From: Bacteroidales bacterium UBA3824
Lineage (GTDB): Bacteria; Bacteroidota; Bacteroidia; Bacteroidales; UBA3824
NCBI GenBank assembly: GCA_002393195.1
Contig: DGIK01000048.1
Location: forward strand, 1 to 14,341
Reading direction: 5' to 3'
DNA length: 14,341 nucleotides
Shown here: positions 13,065 through 14,341 of the stretch, one piece after another
Layout: the number at the start of each line of letters is the position of its first letter
How positions within the stretch are numbered: the stretch's first letter is position 1
Program-made: the position numbers and the translations under genes
Notes under the pieces: model-generated
The model's input: only the letters and a program-made list of their open reading frames with translations
Told to the model about the DNA's origin: nothing
Databases searched by the model: none

Positions 13065-14341
13065 TTATACAGCGTCGGATTCGCGAATCTCTTCGAGCTC
13101 AAGCCAGCGTGTTTCCTTGGTGTCGAGGTCTGCAAGTATCTCGTCCATGCGCTGCGAAAGTTTTGTGATTTCGGCAATGTCCGACGTGCCGCCAGAAAGT
13201 TTTTGTTCTATTTCCGACTTTTCCGTTTCGAGGGCGGCGATGTCTTTTTCGAGTTGTTGGTATTCTTGGTTGAGCTTGTATGTAAAATTCTTTTTGTGTC
13301 GCTCCTGTTGACGTGTGTCAGTTTTTTTAGTAGTTGATGCGTTGTCGTCGTCGCGCTGTGCCTGACGTTCCTGCTGCCGCTCGTCTTCTTTTTGCGTGAG
13401 ATATACTGTGTAATTGCCCGGGAAACTGCGTATGCGTCCATCTCCCTCAAATACAAGCAGTTGTTCTGCCACTTTGTCGAGGAAATATCTATCGTGCGAC
13501 ACCACAATCAGGCATCCGCCAAATGCGTTGAGAAAATCTTCCAAGACGTTGAGCGTTACAATATCGAGGTCGTTGGTAGGCTCGTCGAGGATGAGCAGAT
13601 TGGGGTTTTGCATCAGGACAGTCATCAGATAGAGCCTTCTACGCTCGCCGCCGCTGAGTTTTGCAACGGGCGTGTATTGCATCTTGGGTGGAAATAGGAA
13701 ATATTCGAGGAATTGCGACGCCGAAAGTTTGCGCCCGTCGCCAAGCTCCACTACTTCGGCAATGTCTTTGATGATGTCGATAACGCGCTGGTCTTCGTCG
13801 TATTCAATGCCGGTCTGACGGTAATATCCAGGCATCACCGTTTCGCCTGTCTCAACAACTCCTGAATCCGGCGCAAGCAGTCCCATTATTATATTAAGGA
13901 GTGTCGATTTGCCACAGCCGTTGACACCGCAGATGCCCACCTTGTCATTTTTCTGAAACGAATATGTAAAATCGTCTATCAGTTTGCGCCCGCCAAACGA
14001 TTTGGAGACGTGTTTGAGATCTACCACCTTGTTGCCAAGACGGTGGGCTGTGCCTGTCGTGATGTCCACCTTGCGGTTGTCGATGCGTTTGGATGCAAAC
14101 TCCTTCAACTCGTAAAAACTGTCAATCCTGTACTTAGCCTTGCCGCCACGCGCCTTTGGCATACGCGAAATCCATTCTGATTCGCGGCGTAGAAGGTTGT
14201 TTGCCTTGTCGATGGCGGCGGCGAGGTTTTGTATGCGCTCATCGCGTTTGCGGAGATAGTAGGCGTAGTTGCCACTATATGTATAAGTGGTGTTGTCTTC
14301 CATCTCGATGATGCAATCGCACACATTGTCGAGGAAGTAGC
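13065..14341 (-). CDS. ABC-F family ATPase (Uup-like), C-terminal 424 residues; 5' end beyond right edge
   Basis: The frame stays open to the right edge, so the N-terminal part is missing; a GTG at 14324 is only an internal codon. The visible part begins YFLDNVCDCIIEMED, the end of the first ATPase domain of a duplicated ABC protein. Next comes the interdomain linker with RMPKARGGKAKYR, as in ABC-F proteins. The second ATPase domain shows Walker A GVNGCGKST (about 138-146 of the visible part), signature LSGGERRR (about 228), Walker B NLLILDEPTNDLD (about 248) and H-switch VSHDRYFLD. A charged linker (QQERQAQRDDDN) and a C-terminal coiled coil of about 75 residues follow, the Uup-type tail that binds nucleic acid. 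ABC-F proteins act on the ribosome and carry no TM domain. It is convergent with the phosphatase operon and shares its terminator. Confidence 0.93.
   Translation of the reverse strand, partial: YFLDNVCDCIIEMEDNTTYTYSGNYAYYLRKRDERIQNLAAAIDKANNLLRRESEWISRMPKARGGKAKYRIDSFYELKEFASKRIDNRKVDITTGTAHRLGNKVVDLKHVSKSFGGRKLIDDFTYSFQKNDKVGICGVNGCGKSTLLNIIMGLLAPDSGVVETGETVMPGYYRQTGIEYDEDQRVIDIIKDIAEVVELGDGRKLSASQFLEYFLFPPKMQYTPVAKLSGGERRRLYLMTVLMQNPNLLILDEPTNDLDIVTLNVLEDFLNAFGGCLIVVSHDRYFLDKVAEQLLVFEGDGRIRSFPGNYTVYLTQKEDERQQERQAQRDDDNASTTKKTDTRQQERHKKNFTYKLNQEYQQLEKDIAALETEKSEIEQKLSGGTSDIAEITKLSQRMDEILADLDTKETRWLELEEIRESDAV

Noticed and set aside
14322..14324. GTG as the start of the ABC-F gene
   Set aside because: It is internal: the upstream codons YFLDN complete the conserved H-loop end of the first ATPase domain and the frame is open to the edge.

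Overview
The window looks like a chromosomal segment from a member of the Bacteroidota, most likely a Bacteroidales-type organism. Four independent signs support this. Two near-consensus Bacteroidota promoters are present (TTTG, 19 bases, TAnnTTTG). One large protein ends in a CHU_C / type IX secretion C-terminal domain. Genes lack clear Shine-Dalgarno sites and start after AT-rich leaders. The regulatory proteins are SpoIIE-type phosphatases with the DCTGHGVPGA motif typical of this phylum. No transposase, integrase, CRISPR array, rRNA gene or phage gene was seen.

Layout, left to right. (1) 1-670, minus strand: N-terminal part of a membrane-anchored sensor-like protein that runs off the left edge. 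(2) 808-2478, plus: a secreted M23 (LytM) metallopeptidase with its zinc ligands intact. (3) 2479-2786: an AT-rich gene-free spacer with a perfect 23-bp inverted repeat and small GC-rich palindromes. (4) 2787-3090, minus: a compact tRNA-Lys(CTT) / tRNA-Ser(GCT) operon with recognisable promoter and terminator. (5) 3148-5763, plus: a large surface or secreted protein with a CHU_C sorting domain, head-to-head with the tRNA operon. (6) 5782-7232, minus: a DUF721/DciA-like protein preceded by a membrane-anchored SpoIIE-like protein that appears to have lost part of its catalytic metal site. (7) 7571-12938, plus: a tight three-gene operon of two paralogous YfiR-coiled coil-TM-PAS-SpoIIE transmembrane phosphatases and a SiaB-family kinase. 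(8) A strong bidirectional terminator, then 13065-14341, minus: the C-terminal two-thirds of an ABC-F ATPase that runs off the right edge.

The most interesting block is 6156-12938. It holds three SpoIIE-domain proteins and a SiaB-like kinase together. In Pseudomonas, SiaA (PP2C phosphatase) and SiaB (kinase) act in opposition on SiaC, and YfiR is a separate periplasmic regulator of a diguanylate cyclase. Here a YfiR-like periplasmic domain is fused, through a long periplasmic coiled coil and one membrane helix, to a PAS domain and a SpoIIE phosphatase. This suggests an envelope-sensing partner-switching module in which two membrane phosphatases oppose a soluble kinase. The usual SiaC substrate is not in the window, and a divergently transcribed catalytically degenerate paralogue may be an extra regulator. 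Domain assignments come from sequence patterns read by eye; the functional model is inference.
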